A stretch of DNA of 41,460 bases from assembly GCA_036524855.1 (NCBI GenBank), contig DATDBL010000216.1, positions 1 to 41,460 of the forward strand, read 5' to 3'. This DNA comes from Aldersonia sp036524855 (GTDB taxonomy: Bacteria > Actinomycetota > Actinomycetes > Mycobacteriales > Mycobacteriaceae). A program made the position numbers and the translations under genes. The notes beneath the pieces were generated by a model, which saw only the letters and a program-made list of their open reading frames with translations, was not told the origin of the DNA and ran no database searches. Positions 16,433 to 24,622 of the stretch are shown here, piece by piece. Position 1 is the first letter of the stretch. Each line of letters opens with the position of its first letter.

Positions 16433-16750
16433 TCACCGACTGTCGGCGACGCGAACGTGGATATCGGCGTCGAGGTCGCCGACGATGAGCTGACACGACA
16501 GTCGCGATTGGTCGTCGGATTCGTCGAGGTAGGAAAGCAAGTCGGCTTCCTCCTCGGTCGGTTCGACGAAGAGGTGGTTGTATTCGGGCGGTAGGTGCAC
16601 GTGGCAGGTGGCGCATGCGCAGCTTCCCCCGCATTCGGCGACGATGCCGGGCAGGTTGCGGTCGACGGATCCGCTCATGATGCTCTGTCCCGGGACGACG
16701 TCGACCTGCGACGTCGTCCCGTCGGGTAGGTGGTAGGTCACTGTGGCCAT
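16433..16750 (-). CDS. [2Fe-2S] ferredoxin, terpredoxin/adrenodoxin type
   Basis: A 105-residue ferredoxin, the same length as terpredoxin. Cluster ligands are Cys40, Cys46, Cys49 and Cys86 in ECGGSCACATCH and RLSCQL; Cys44 is extra. The acidic patch EPTEEEADLL in helix 3, used for docking to P450 and reductase in this family, is present. It lies 30 bases downstream of the CYP108-type P450 gene and is the obvious electron donor to it. The different cluster type from the ferredoxin at 693 suggests that the two P450 systems are kept apart. Confidence 0.94.
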   Translation of the reverse strand: MATVTYHLPDGTTSQVDVVPGQSIMSGSVDRNLPGIVAECGGSCACATCHVHLPPEYNHLFVEPTEEEADLLSYLDESDDQSRLSCQLIVGDLDADIHVRVADSR

Positions 16751-16780
16751 CGGTTCGGTCTCTTTCGTTTCGATGAAGGG

Positions 16781-18103
16781 TCAGGCGAAGGTCAGGTGCA
16801 CGGGCAGGTGGCGCAGGCCGCCGACGAAGTTGGTTTGGATCACCTTGGGCTCACCGGTGATCTCCACACGCTGCATCCGCGGAAGCAGTTCCTCGAGCAT
16901 CACTCTCAACTCCAGCTTGGCCAGATGCTGGCCGATGCACATGTGCGGCCCGTAACCGAAGGCGATGTGCTTGTTCGGTCGTCGGTCGATGTCGAAGGTG
17001 TCCGGCTCCTCGAACACGTCGGCGTCGCGGTTGCCGGACTGGAACAGCAGCATCAGCCGGTCGCCCTTCCTGATCCGCTGCCCACGAAGTTCGTAGTCCT
17101 CGAGTGCGACGCGGGTGAACTGCTTGACGGGGGACACGATTCGCAACGATTCGTTGACCAGATGCGGCACCAGCGACAGATCGTTCTTGACCCGATCGAG
17201 CACGTCGGGCCGGGCGGCGAGCAGTTGCAGACAACCCGCGAGGGTGCTCGCGGTGGTGTCGTGTCCTGCGGTCGCGATGGCGACGAACCACCCGTAGGCG
17301 AACGTCTTGGGGAAGTACTCGCCGGTCTCGTCTCGCGCGACAGCGATCAGCGTCGCGAGGTCGTCTCCGGGTGCGCGGCGCCGATTCTCCACCAGCACAT
17401 CGAAATAGGCGTAGAAGTCCGCGACGGCCGCGGCGAACTGTTGTGCGGCAGCGTCGGGTGACAGGGTCTCGACATCGTCACGCATCGCATCCGGGTCGGC
17501 GACCCCGAACAGGTCCTGCGTCAGTGCCATCATCCTCGGTTCGTCTTCCGGCGGGACACCGAACAGGGTCATGATGACCCGCAACGGGTAGAAGACGGCG
17601 AATTCCTGGACCGCGTCGAGGTCCGGGCCACCCGACACGAGGCGCGCGACGGCGGCCTTCGCGTTCTCGCGGATCTGGTCCTCCCACTTCTTGAGGTTCG
17701 CCGGGCGAAACCAGTCGATTGCGACGTCCTTGATCGTCGTGTGCTCCGGTGGATCGAGGTACGGGAGTGCATCGAGGATCCGCAGGCTTCCGCCCGTCAG
17801 CTTCTTGGTGAACTCGTCGCCGGCCTGGTTGGCGAGAATGGGGTTGTGTGAGCCCTTGTGCTCGCCGCCGCCCGCACTGAAAATCAGTGGCTGCCGCTCG
17901 ATCTCCATGAGATCGGCGTGCTTGGTGACGAGCCACAACGGGTCGTACCCGTCGACGTGCACCTGCGCCAGGGGCCGGTTCTCGCGTAGCCACCGGTAGG
18001 CGTCGTAGAGCTTCGCCTCCTCACTGTGTCCCTCCGGCAGCACGATTCGTTCGGCGATCTCCTGCGGTACCGCGCCGGTTTCCGTTGATTCGACGGTGGT
18101 CAT
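16781..18103 (-). CDS. Cytochrome P450, CYP108 (P450terp)-like
   Basis: A 440-residue P450. The I-helix is ATAGHDTTAS, ExxR is in NESLRI, and the heme loop FGYGPHMCIGQHLAK gives the thiolate Cys389. Similarity to Pseudomonas P450terp (CYP108A1) is strong from memory: the IAERIVLPEGH start, HVDGYDPLWLVTKHADLM, the LTQDLFGV block, TAGHDTT, the KLELR segment and a NFVGG-rich end. P450terp oxidises the ring methyl of alpha-terpineol, and CYP108 relatives in Rhodococcus globerulus hydroxylate p-cymene. The enzyme probably hydroxylates an allylic or benzylic methyl of a monoterpenoid. The gene order with dehydrogenases, ferredoxin and reductase supports this. The exact substrate is not determined. 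Confidence 0.93.
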   Translation of the reverse strand: MTTVESTETGAVPQEIAERIVLPEGHSEEAKLYDAYRWLRENRPLAQVHVDGYDPLWLVTKHADLMEIERQPLIFSAGGGEHKGSHNPILANQAGDEFTKKLTGGSLRILDALPYLDPPEHTTIKDVAIDWFRPANLKKWEDQIRENAKAAVARLVSGGPDLDAVQEFAVFYPLRVIMTLFGVPPEDEPRMMALTQDLFGVADPDAMRDDVETLSPDAAAQQFAAAVADFYAYFDVLVENRRRAPGDDLATLIAVARDETGEYFPKTFAYGWFVAIATAGHDTTASTLAGCLQLLAARPDVLDRVKNDLSLVPHLVNESLRIVSPVKQFTRVALEDYELRGQRIRKGDRLMLLFQSGNRDADVFEEPDTFDIDRRPNKHIAFGYGPHMCIGQHLAKLELRVMLEELLPRMQRVEITGEPKVIQTNFVGGLRHLPVHLTFA

Positions 18104-18127
18104 CGTCGGTCTTCCCTTCGTTTCGGT

Positions 18128-19573
18128 TCACAGATAGATGGATTGGGGAACGAGATACGCGGACAACCCTTCGGGTCCGAGTTCACGTCCGAGCCCGCTG
18201 GATTTGACGCCACCGAACGGCGCGGTCGGGTCGGGCAGGTAGCCGTTGATGCCGACGGTCCCGGGGCGGATCCTCCGCGCGATGGCGACGCCACGGTCGT
18301 GGTCGGACGTCCACACCGATCCACCGAGGCCGTAGTCCGTGTCGTTGGCGATCCGGATGGCCTCGTCGTCGCCCTCGTAGGGAATCACCGCCAGGACGGG
18401 ACCGAAGATCTCCTCCTGTGCGATCGCATAGCCGTTGTCGACATCGGCGAAGACCGTGGGTTCCACGAACCACCCACGATCGAGACCCTGCGGGCGCCCA
18501 CCGCCCACCGTGATCCGGGCGCCGTCGCCACGGCCCTTCGCAATGTAGGACTCCACCCGCTCGCGTTGGCGCGCACTCGCCATCGGCCCGATCTGGGTCT
18601 CGGGGTCCAGTGCGTCGCCCACGGCCAGTGACCCGGCCAGGGCGGTGAATACGTCGACTACCTCCTGGTATCGCGACGTCGGCGCGAGGATCCGGGTTCC
18701 GAGGAAACACGTCTGCCCGTTGTTGAGCAGCGTCGCGCCGAACAGTTGCTCACCGATCCTCGACAGGTCGAGGTCGGCGTCGTCGAGGATGATGGCGGCT
18801 GATTTGCCCCCGAGTTCGAGGGTGGCGGGCCGCAACAGTCCGCCGCAGACCTCGGCGATGCTGCGACCGGCGGCGCTCGATCCGGTGAACGCCACCTTGT
18901 CGACGTCCGGGCGAGCGACGAGATAGGCGCCGAGATCGCGGTCGCCGGGGACGATGTTGATCACGCCGGCCGGGATGCCCGCCTGGTCGATCGCCTCGGC
19001 GAGCACGTAGCTGTCGAAGACCGTCTCCGGCGACGGCTTGATGACGAACGTGCAGCCGGCGGCGAGACCGGGTGCGTACTTGAACGCGGCCAATGCTTGC
19101 GGGAAGTTCCATGGGACGATCGCCGCGACCACGCCGATCGGATCGCGGCTGATCAGGGTCGACCCGCCCAGGAGCCCGGGCCGGGTCTCCACGAACGATT
19201 CGCTGCGTACGAGGCCGGCATAGTAGCGCAGCAGCAATTGCGGAAACACCGCCTCCAGTTGCTGCGAGACGGCGACCGGCATGCCGTTCTGGGAACTGAC
19301 GGCCCGGGCGATCTGCGGCGCGTGTTTGTCGAGCGCATCGGCCAGTCGTTCCATCGAGGCGGCACGCTCTGCGGGTGCCCACCGCGACCAGCCGTCGGGG
19401 TCGTCGAAGGCGGCCCGGGCCGCGGCGACCGCGGCATCGATGTCACTGGACGCGCCGCCAGGGACGGCGCCCAGTACGCGTTCGTCGTTGGGCGATATCA
19501 CCGTGATCCGTCCCGCTGTGGCGGGGCGGCGCCATTCTCCGCCGATAAAGAATCGGTCATGTTCGGTGTGCAT
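18128..19573 (-). CDS. Aldehyde dehydrogenase, second copy (terpenoid/aryl aldehyde)
   Basis: A 481-residue ALDH with PWNFPQALAAFK, the FTGSSAAGRSIA cofactor block, ELGGKSAAII, the catalytic Cys289 in GQTCFLG, EEIFGPVLAV and the C-terminal PFGGVKSSGLGRE. It resembles aldehyde dehydrogenases of terpene and aryl-alcohol pathways. The start at 19573 was chosen because AAAGGA lies nine bases upstream; an ATG at 19600 has no ribosome site. It is 24 bases upstream of the P450 gene and 32 bases after the alcohol dehydrogenase gene. It probably makes the carboxylic acid from the aldehyde made by the product of 19606. Confidence 0.94.
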   Translation of the reverse strand: MHTEHDRFFIGGEWRRPATAGRITVISPNDERVLGAVPGGASSDIDAAVAAARAAFDDPDGWSRWAPAERAASMERLADALDKHAPQIARAVSSQNGMPVAVSQQLEAVFPQLLLRYYAGLVRSESFVETRPGLLGGSTLISRDPIGVVAAIVPWNFPQALAAFKYAPGLAAGCTFVIKPSPETVFDSYVLAEAIDQAGIPAGVINIVPGDRDLGAYLVARPDVDKVAFTGSSAAGRSIAEVCGGLLRPATLELGGKSAAIILDDADLDLSRIGEQLFGATLLNNGQTCFLGTRILAPTSRYQEVVDVFTALAGSLAVGDALDPETQIGPMASARQRERVESYIAKGRGDGARITVGGGRPQGLDRGWFVEPTVFADVDNGYAIAQEEIFGPVLAVIPYEGDDEAIRIANDTDYGLGGSVWTSDHDRGVAIARRIRPGTVGINGYLPDPTAPFGGVKSSGLGRELGPEGLSAYLVPQSIYL

Positions 19574-19605
19574 CGTGTGATCCTTTGTGTGATCGAACAT
19601 CTGGG

Positions 19606-20712
19606 TCAGTTGCCGGCCGTGAGAACAACCTTGACGACGTCGCCGCGCAGCTGCGCAGCGATGGCCTCGTTGATCTCGGAGAGCGGCATCGTGGCGATCA
19701 GCTTCTCGAACGGAAACCGGCCCTGGCGGTGCAGATCGAGCAGATGTGGGATGAAGACCTGCGGGTCGGCGTCCCCCTCGGTGATCCCGCGCACCGTCAG
19801 GCCCTGCAGGACCGCCGGGATGAGTGCGACGGGCAGCGCTGCCTCCGGGTCTGCCGGCACCCCGACAATCCCCAGGCTCCCCCGCGCCCCCAGTGCTCCC
19901 AGCAACTGTCCGAGCACCGGGAGCGCCGCGGTGGTGTCGATCGCGTACCGGACACCCTCGGGCACGATCGCGCGGATCTGCTCCGAGATCGGGTCGCCGG
20001 CGGGATCGATCACGTGGGTGGCCCCCAGATCGAGCGCCAGCTTGCGTCGCGTTTCGTGCGGTTCGACGACGAGGATGTGTTCGACCTCGCGCACCACTGC
20101 CGCCAGCACCGCAGCCAGACCAACCGTCCCGCCGCCAGCGATGACGAGCGACGATCCTGGTGCGACGTCGAGCGAGTTCAGCACCGCGCCGGCACCGGTC
20201 TGAATGCCGCAACCGAGCGGGCCCACGATGTCGACCGGGGCGTCGGCTGGGAGTTTCACGACGTTGCGCTCGCGTACGACAGCGTGCGTCGCCAACGACG
20301 ACTGACCGAAGAAGTTGCTGCCCAGCGCCTTTCCTGCGGATGACAGCGGTGACGAACCGTCCCCTCGGGCGCCGCCGAAGTTGAGTTCCATGAACCGCAG
20401 ACAGTAGGCAGGCGCGCCGGACGTGCATTGGGAACATGCGCCGCAACTGTTGTAGCTGATCGCGACTTTGTCGCCGACCGCAACGGAGGTGACGTCCCCG
20501 CCGACGGCGACCACCGTGCCACTGCCCTCGTGACCGAGAACGCCAGGCAGCGCGAACGGAAGGTGCCCGTCGCGCACCGCGACATCCGTGTGGCAGATCC
20601 CGACTCCCGCGATCTCGACGACCACCTCGTCTGGCGCGGGTCCGACGAGATCGATCGATTCGATGCTGAACTCCCCACCTACGCTGGGTAGGACGGCCGC
20701 CGTGATCTGCAT
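19606..20712 (-). CDS. Zinc alcohol dehydrogenase, aryl/perillyl-alcohol dehydrogenase type
   Basis: A 368-residue medium-chain zinc dehydrogenase. GICHTDVAVRDG and GHEGSGTVVAVG carry the catalytic-zinc ligands; the structural-zinc cysteines lie in CGACSQC and AYCLRF. The block MELNFGGARGDGSS and the GPLGCGIQTGAGAVLN segment are typical of benzyl alcohol dehydrogenases such as XylB, and IAGGGTVGLAAV binds the cofactor with Glu in VVEPHE favouring NAD+. It is the first gene of the six-gene operon and is divergent from the regulator at 20944. It probably oxidises the alcohol made by the CYP108-type enzyme. The ATG at 20712 follows a GAGGGAG site. Confidence 0.94.
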   Translation of the reverse strand: MQITAAVLPSVGGEFSIESIDLVGPAPDEVVVEIAGVGICHTDVAVRDGHLPFALPGVLGHEGSGTVVAVGGDVTSVAVGDKVAISYNSCGACSQCTSGAPAYCLRFMELNFGGARGDGSSPLSSAGKALGSNFFGQSSLATHAVVRERNVVKLPADAPVDIVGPLGCGIQTGAGAVLNSLDVAPGSSLVIAGGGTVGLAAVLAAVVREVEHILVVEPHETRRKLALDLGATHVIDPAGDPISEQIRAIVPEGVRYAIDTTAALPVLGQLLGALGARGSLGIVGVPADPEAALPVALIPAVLQGLTVRGITEGDADPQVFIPHLLDLHRQGRFPFEKLIATMPLSEINEAIAAQLRGDVVKVVLTAGN

Positions 20713-20819
20713 GGTGTGACTCCCTCTGCGAACGGTGTTGTGCAGGCCCCGATGTTAGGTGGGTCACCCGCCAAAACTCGCTGGTCAGAGGCGGAAATCC
20801 CTCGAATCTCCCCCGCCCG

Positions 20820-20835
20820 TCCCCCTTCCGAGGGA
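20820..20835. promoter_or_regulatory. Diverged copy of the TCCCCC/GGGGGA operator (copy 3)
   Basis: The 16 bases differ from the copy at 3984 at two positions, one in the spacer and one in the right arm. They lie between the alcohol dehydrogenase gene (start 20712) and the regulator gene (start 20944), about 108 bases from each start, matching the spacing at the other two copies. More C-rich sequence lies just to the left (20808-20815). Confidence 0.55.
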
Positions 20836-20854
20836 GCTTTGGAGACCGGTGTGC

Positions 20855-20883
20855 TTGACGTCACAATCTCGAATGGCTATGGT
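20855..20883 (+). promoter_or_regulatory. Probable promoter of the LuxR pair
   Basis: TTGACG (20855-20860), a 17-base spacer and TATGGT (20878-20883) make a good sigma-70-type promoter. Transcription would begin near 20890, leaving a 54-base leader before GTG 20944, with the diverged dyad centred about 62 bases upstream of the start point. Confidence 0.5.
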
Positions 20884-20943
20884 CTGAGCATTGGATGTTT
20901 TGTCGCCGCCTTATCGGCCCGTGCGGTGACTCGAGGAGGGTCC

Positions 20944-22074
20944 GTGATCCCGGACGTTTCCCGGCGTTGCGTCCGTGCCGAGGACGCAGCGCTCATGACT
21001 CGGACCGGCGACGTATTCCGCTGGGCCACCGAACTCGTCGGGCCCGAGTCCGAAGAGGCGCTGTCCGACAGCGCACGCCTGTCCCGCTTACGAGCCCTGG
21101 TCGAAGACTTCGTCACGGGCGCGGCGACGACTCCCGAGCATCGAGCCGAAGCGTTGGCATTGCTGGCCGCGATTCACCGCGTGCAGGGCGCACTCCTGGG
21201 GTCGGCCCTCGACCGGCAGCTTGGCACGCTGTCGGACATTCACGACACCATCCTCGCCCTGTCGGGTCTCTCACTGCACGAGCTGATTCATGCGGTGCCC
21301 GCGCGCGCAACCCGGGTCCTGTCGCTCGGACGCGCCATGCTCTCGACGGTGAACGGGTCGGTGTGGCTGCCGCAGCACCTGCATATCGAGGATCGCAGCG
21401 CAGAGTCGGCCGACTTCGAGGAGTACGTCGACGGCGCACGCATCCCGCTGTCGGATGCACCACTGGAGACGGAGATGCTGATCCGGCGCAGACGTGCCGC
21501 CCTCGTCCCCGACCCCGGTGCGGACGTTCGGACCTTCAAACAGATCGTCGACGTGGCGCGGACCAGAGCCTATGTCGCGGCGCCTATTACATTGGCCGGC
21601 CGTACCGTCGGGATGCTGCACGCCGACCGGCCCGACGATCCGACGAGCCTGTCCACTGACGATCTCGAACTGATGGCAACGTTCGCGGAGTGCCTTTCCA
21701 TCGTGTTCGAGAGCGCGATGCTGCAGCGCCGGATGCAACTGCACGCCGAACGCGTGGCCGCCACCTTCGCCGACCTCGCATCCATGGTCGACAGAATCGA
21801 CAAGCAGCCGGCTCTGCCGTACCTCGGCGATCAGCTCATGCCGACACGTGCGGTCCGGGGGGCGGACCCGTTGACGGCGCGCGAACGAGAAGTCCTCGCC
21901 CACTTGGCAAGCGGTAAGACCAATGCTCAGATCGCCCAGACCTTGATCGTGTCGGAAGGGACGGTCAAGTCGCACCTCAAACGAATCTCGAAGAAGCTGG
22001 GCACGTCGGGTCGTGCGGCGGCCGTCGCCGAGTACGCACGATCGGTCGGCATCCGCAGTCGAGCCATACCGTGA
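20944..22074 (+). CDS. LuxR-family regulator with GAF-like domain (second paralogue)
   Basis: A 376-residue regulator. The C-terminal helix-turn-helix reads LTAREREVLAHLASGKTNAQ followed by the LIVSEGTVKSHLKRISKKLG recognition part. A GAF-like domain in the middle carries AYVAAPITLAGRTVGMLHAD, matching the block in the regulator at 4036. GTG 20944 is preceded by GAGGAGGG, which decides the start; the open frame continues upstream to 20716 through the operator and promoter. It is divergent from the CYP108 operon and shares a 4-base GTGA overlap with the next regulator gene, so the two are probably made in equal amounts and may form a heterodimer or act in sequence. Confidence 0.9.
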   Translation: MIPDVSRRCVRAEDAALMTRTGDVFRWATELVGPESEEALSDSARLSRLRALVEDFVTGAATTPEHRAEALALLAAIHRVQGALLGSALDRQLGTLSDIHDTILALSGLSLHELIHAVPARATRVLSLGRAMLSTVNGSVWLPQHLHIEDRSAESADFEEYVDGARIPLSDAPLETEMLIRRRRAALVPDPGADVRTFKQIVDVARTRAYVAAPITLAGRTVGMLHADRPDDPTSLSTDDLELMATFAECLSIVFESAMLQRRMQLHAERVAATFADLASMVDRIDKQPALPYLGDQLMPTRAVRGADPLTAREREVLAHLASGKTNAQIAQTLIVSEGTVKSHLKRISKKLGTSGRAAAVAEYARSVGIRSRAIP

Positions 22075-23159
22075 GCCGCCGCGAGGCACAGAAGGCGTTC
22101 GCTGCGCTCGTCACCCTCGACGGCGAACTCCGCGATGACCTTCGGCTCATCGACCGGTCACGAGCCGCCGCCTCGCTGTGCGATGCGATCGCCGCGTCGG
22201 AGGTGACGACCACGGCCGCGATCGCCGCGGCCTCCTCCGGCTCCCCATTGGCAGACGCTACCCGGACGCGGCTGATCGTCGCATGCCTCGATGCACAATC
22301 GAAGGCTCGGGAGGCGGTGGCCAGCGACCTGGAACACCGGGTCGCAGCGATCCCCGCAGCGGTGGCCCGCATTCGCGACGCCCGCTCGATCGACGAGCTC
22401 GTTCGGCGTACATGCGCGGAACTCACTGGCGCACTGGGGTTCCGGTGCGCGACCTACTCGGAGGTCGACGCCGCGGCCGGCGCGGTACGGTTCCGGCACA
22501 GCCGCCGGGACCTCTCGCGGGCAGGGAGTCCGGCGGCATGGCAGATATCCGCCGCCGAGTCGCAATGTATCGCCGAGCGACGGCCGATCATCGTCCACGC
22601 CGCGGCATCGACATCTGACGACGCCGCAGCGTGTCGCACAGAGGCCGCCAGCATCGTGGTCGCGCCGATCATCACCAAGTCCGCCGCCACCGCACTGATC
22701 CATGCAGACCGCGAGCCCCCATGGTCTGTCGACGCCGCGGATGTTCGTCTGCTCGAGATCGTGACAGCGGCTTTCACCGCTATCCACGAGCGCGAGACCG
22801 ATGCCGAGCGCCTCGAACTCCAACAGCAGGCCATGGTCGCCGCCGCGAGACGACTCGTCGATCACGCCGAGTCGACGGTCGCGCAGGACGTTCTCGGCAT
22901 CACCGACACGTGGCCGGCTCAGCGCGTCCCCCAGAATTCGACGCCGCGCGCAGCGCAGGGTCTGCTGACTAGACGTGAATCCGAGGTCCTGCAACTCATC
23001 GCGAGGGGACTGTCCAACGCCGAGATCGCCGAGGAACTCGTCGTCGGCGTCGAAACGGTGAAGTCACACGTCAAGAAGGTGCTGCGCAAGCTCGGTGCCG
23101 CCAATCGTGCCGAGGCAATCGCCGTCTACCTGGAGAGCACGCGCCCACCAACCCGCTAG
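22071..23159 (+). CDS. LuxR-family regulator with GAF-like domain (third paralogue)
   Basis: A 362-residue regulator, starting at GTG 22071 inside the end of the previous gene. The N-terminus is rich in Ala and helical. The block IPAAVARIRDARSIDELV is very like the IARIRSARTVDDLV of the regulator at 4036; a GAF-like domain follows with SIVVAPIITKSAATALIHAD. The C-terminal helix-turn-helix is LTRRESEVLQLIARGLSN with VGVETVKSHVKKVLRKLG. It has no receiver or ATPase domain. Probably it controls the CYP108 operon and/or the downstream genes at 23252. The TAG stop at 23157-23159 is followed by 92 bases with no clear terminator. Confidence 0.9.
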   Translation: MSRREAQKAFAALVTLDGELRDDLRLIDRSRAAASLCDAIAASEVTTTAAIAAASSGSPLADATRTRLIVACLDAQSKAREAVASDLEHRVAAIPAAVARIRDARSIDELVRRTCAELTGALGFRCATYSEVDAAAGAVRFRHSRRDLSRAGSPAAWQISAAESQCIAERRPIIVHAAASTSDDAAACRTEAASIVVAPIITKSAATALIHADREPPWSVDAADVRLLEIVTAAFTAIHERETDAERLELQQQAMVAAARRLVDHAESTVAQDVLGITDTWPAQRVPQNSTPRAAQGLLTRRESEVLQLIARGLSNAEIAEELVVGVETVKSHVKKVLRKLGAANRAEAIAVYLESTRPPTR

Positions 23160-23251
23160 CCGCGGTCGCTGTTCCAGGCCTCGGAACAGCGCATGGAGTC
23201 GGGGGTTGCCGAACTCGATAGTTGGCACGACACCGAGTCGAGGAGAAGAGC

Positions 23252-23776
23252 ATGGTGGAGGTTCTGACGCGGTCCGCGGGCGCCGCGGCCGATGCAATGG
23301 CGTTGTCGTACGAGGTCGAGCAGTTCCTGTATCACGAGGCGGACCTGCTGGATTCCTGGCGCCTGCCCGAGTGGGTGGAATTGTTCGCCGCCAACGGCGT
23401 ATACCTCATCCCGGCAACCGACAAGCCCGACGGGGATCCGGCACGGGATCTGTTTCTCGTGCAGGACGACCGGTTCCTGCTCGAGCAGCGGATCAATTCG
23501 TTGATGCGCCGCTCGGCGCACGCCGAGTATCCGCACTCCCGGACTCGCCGGGTGATCTCCAACGTCCGCGTGAGCGAGGACGGCAATGGGCGCCTGGAGA
23601 TTTCGGCGAACTTTGCGGTCTTCCGGATGCGTTCGGCAACGGTCGACACGTATGTGGGGCACTACGACCACGTCGTGGAACGCGACTCGCGTGGCGAGTT
23701 CCGCTACGTGGTGCGGCGCTCGACCCTGGACCTCGACGCATTGCGCCCGCACGGCAAGGTGAGCATCATCCTATGA
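23252..23776 (+). CDS. Aromatic-ring-hydroxylating dioxygenase beta (small) subunit
   Basis: A 174-residue protein of the NTF2-like fold used by small subunits of Rieske dioxygenases. The N-terminal EVEQFLYHEADLLDSWRL, then DLFLVQDDRFLLEQRI, the HAEYPHSRTRR block and the FRMRSATVDTYVGHYDHVVE stretch are typical, for example of p-cumate or benzoate dioxygenase beta. The small subunit stabilises the alpha3beta3 hexamer and has no redox centre. ATG 23252 follows GAGGAGA. It is the first gene of a three-gene run overlapping the SDR gene by ATGA. No intact alpha subunit is in the window; a truncated one is at 30287 on the other strand. It may pair with an alpha encoded elsewhere or be an orphan. 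Confidence 0.88.
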   Translation: MVEVLTRSAGAAADAMALSYEVEQFLYHEADLLDSWRLPEWVELFAANGVYLIPATDKPDGDPARDLFLVQDDRFLLEQRINSLMRRSAHAEYPHSRTRRVISNVRVSEDGNGRLEISANFAVFRMRSATVDTYVGHYDHVVERDSRGEFRYVVRRSTLDLDALRPHGKVSIIL

Positions 23777-24576
23777 ACCGCTTGGCCGACAAGGTCGCCG
23801 TCGTCACGGGGACCAGTCCGAACATCGGCGGCACCCTCGCGCACGGGCTCGCGGCCGAGGGTGCCCGCGTGGTCTGCACCGATCTGTCCGCCGAGGTGGT
23901 GGCGGACAGTGCCGCCAAGATCGTCGCCGACGGCGGCGACGCCATCGCTGTCGCCGGTGACGTGACGGACCCGGACCATGCCGACGAGGCCGTCGCCGCG
24001 GCGCTCGCGCGCTGGGGCAGGATCGACATCCTCGTCAACAATGCCGTGTTCTTCAAGCAGCAGGGTGTGCTGACGATGTCCTACGAGGACTACCGACGCC
24101 AACTCGACGTCGTTCTCGGGGGCGCGTTCCTGTTCACCCGCGCGGTCGCCCGATCGATGATCGACGCCGGCACGCCCGGCAGCATCGTCAACGTGTTGTC
24201 CACCGCCGCGTGGCAGGGCCAGCCGGGGAACATCGGCTACTCGACCGGCAAGAGCGGACTGGTGAACTTCACCCGATCGGCCGCGATGGAATTGGCCGAG
24301 TACGGCATCCGCGTCAACGGATTCACCCCGACCGCAACGGCGCCGACCGATCCGGCCGCTCGGGTCCAGATGCAGGAACTGCTCGATCGGCCCTGCCAGT
24401 ACCGGATGGACTTCGCCGGTCAGATTCCGTTGTCGCGGCTGCCCACTCCCGCCGACTACGTCGGGGCTATCGTCTTCCTCGCTTCCGACGAGGCGGCAAT
24501 GATCACGGGTACCAACATCACGGTCGACGGCGGTGCGACGGCGAAGTACTGGCCGTGGACACCGCACCCGGCATGA
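23773..24576 (+). CDS. Short-chain dehydrogenase/reductase, possibly dihydrodiol dehydrogenase
   Basis: A 267-residue classical SDR with TGTSPNIG for cofactor binding, NNAVFF in place of NNAG, catalytic Ser143, Tyr156 and Lys160 (YSTGK), and a C-terminal ITGTNITVDGG. Asp in VVCTDLS favours NAD+. It overlaps the dioxygenase beta gene by four bases, so a role as cis-dihydrodiol dehydrogenase acting on the dioxygenase product is the natural reading. Other SDR roles are possible because specificity cannot be judged by eye. Confidence 0.9.
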   Translation: MNRLADKVAVVTGTSPNIGGTLAHGLAAEGARVVCTDLSAEVVADSAAKIVADGGDAIAVAGDVTDPDHADEAVAAALARWGRIDILVNNAVFFKQQGVLTMSYEDYRRQLDVVLGGAFLFTRAVARSMIDAGTPGSIVNVLSTAAWQGQPGNIGYSTGKSGLVNFTRSAAMELAEYGIRVNGFTPTATAPTDPAARVQMQELLDRPCQYRMDFAGQIPLSRLPTPADYVGAIVFLASDEAAMITGTNITVDGGATAKYWPWTPHPA

Positions 24577-24622
24577 CACGCAGCACGCGACCGGCAAGCG
24601 ACAGCATCAGGAAGGTGATGTG

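Noticed and set aside
19574..20767. Continuation of the aldehyde dehydrogenase frame upstream, giving an 879-residue protein
   Set aside because: The extra part is an out-of-frame reading of the alcohol dehydrogenase gene, rich in Arg and Gly; the real start at 19573 has a ribosome site.
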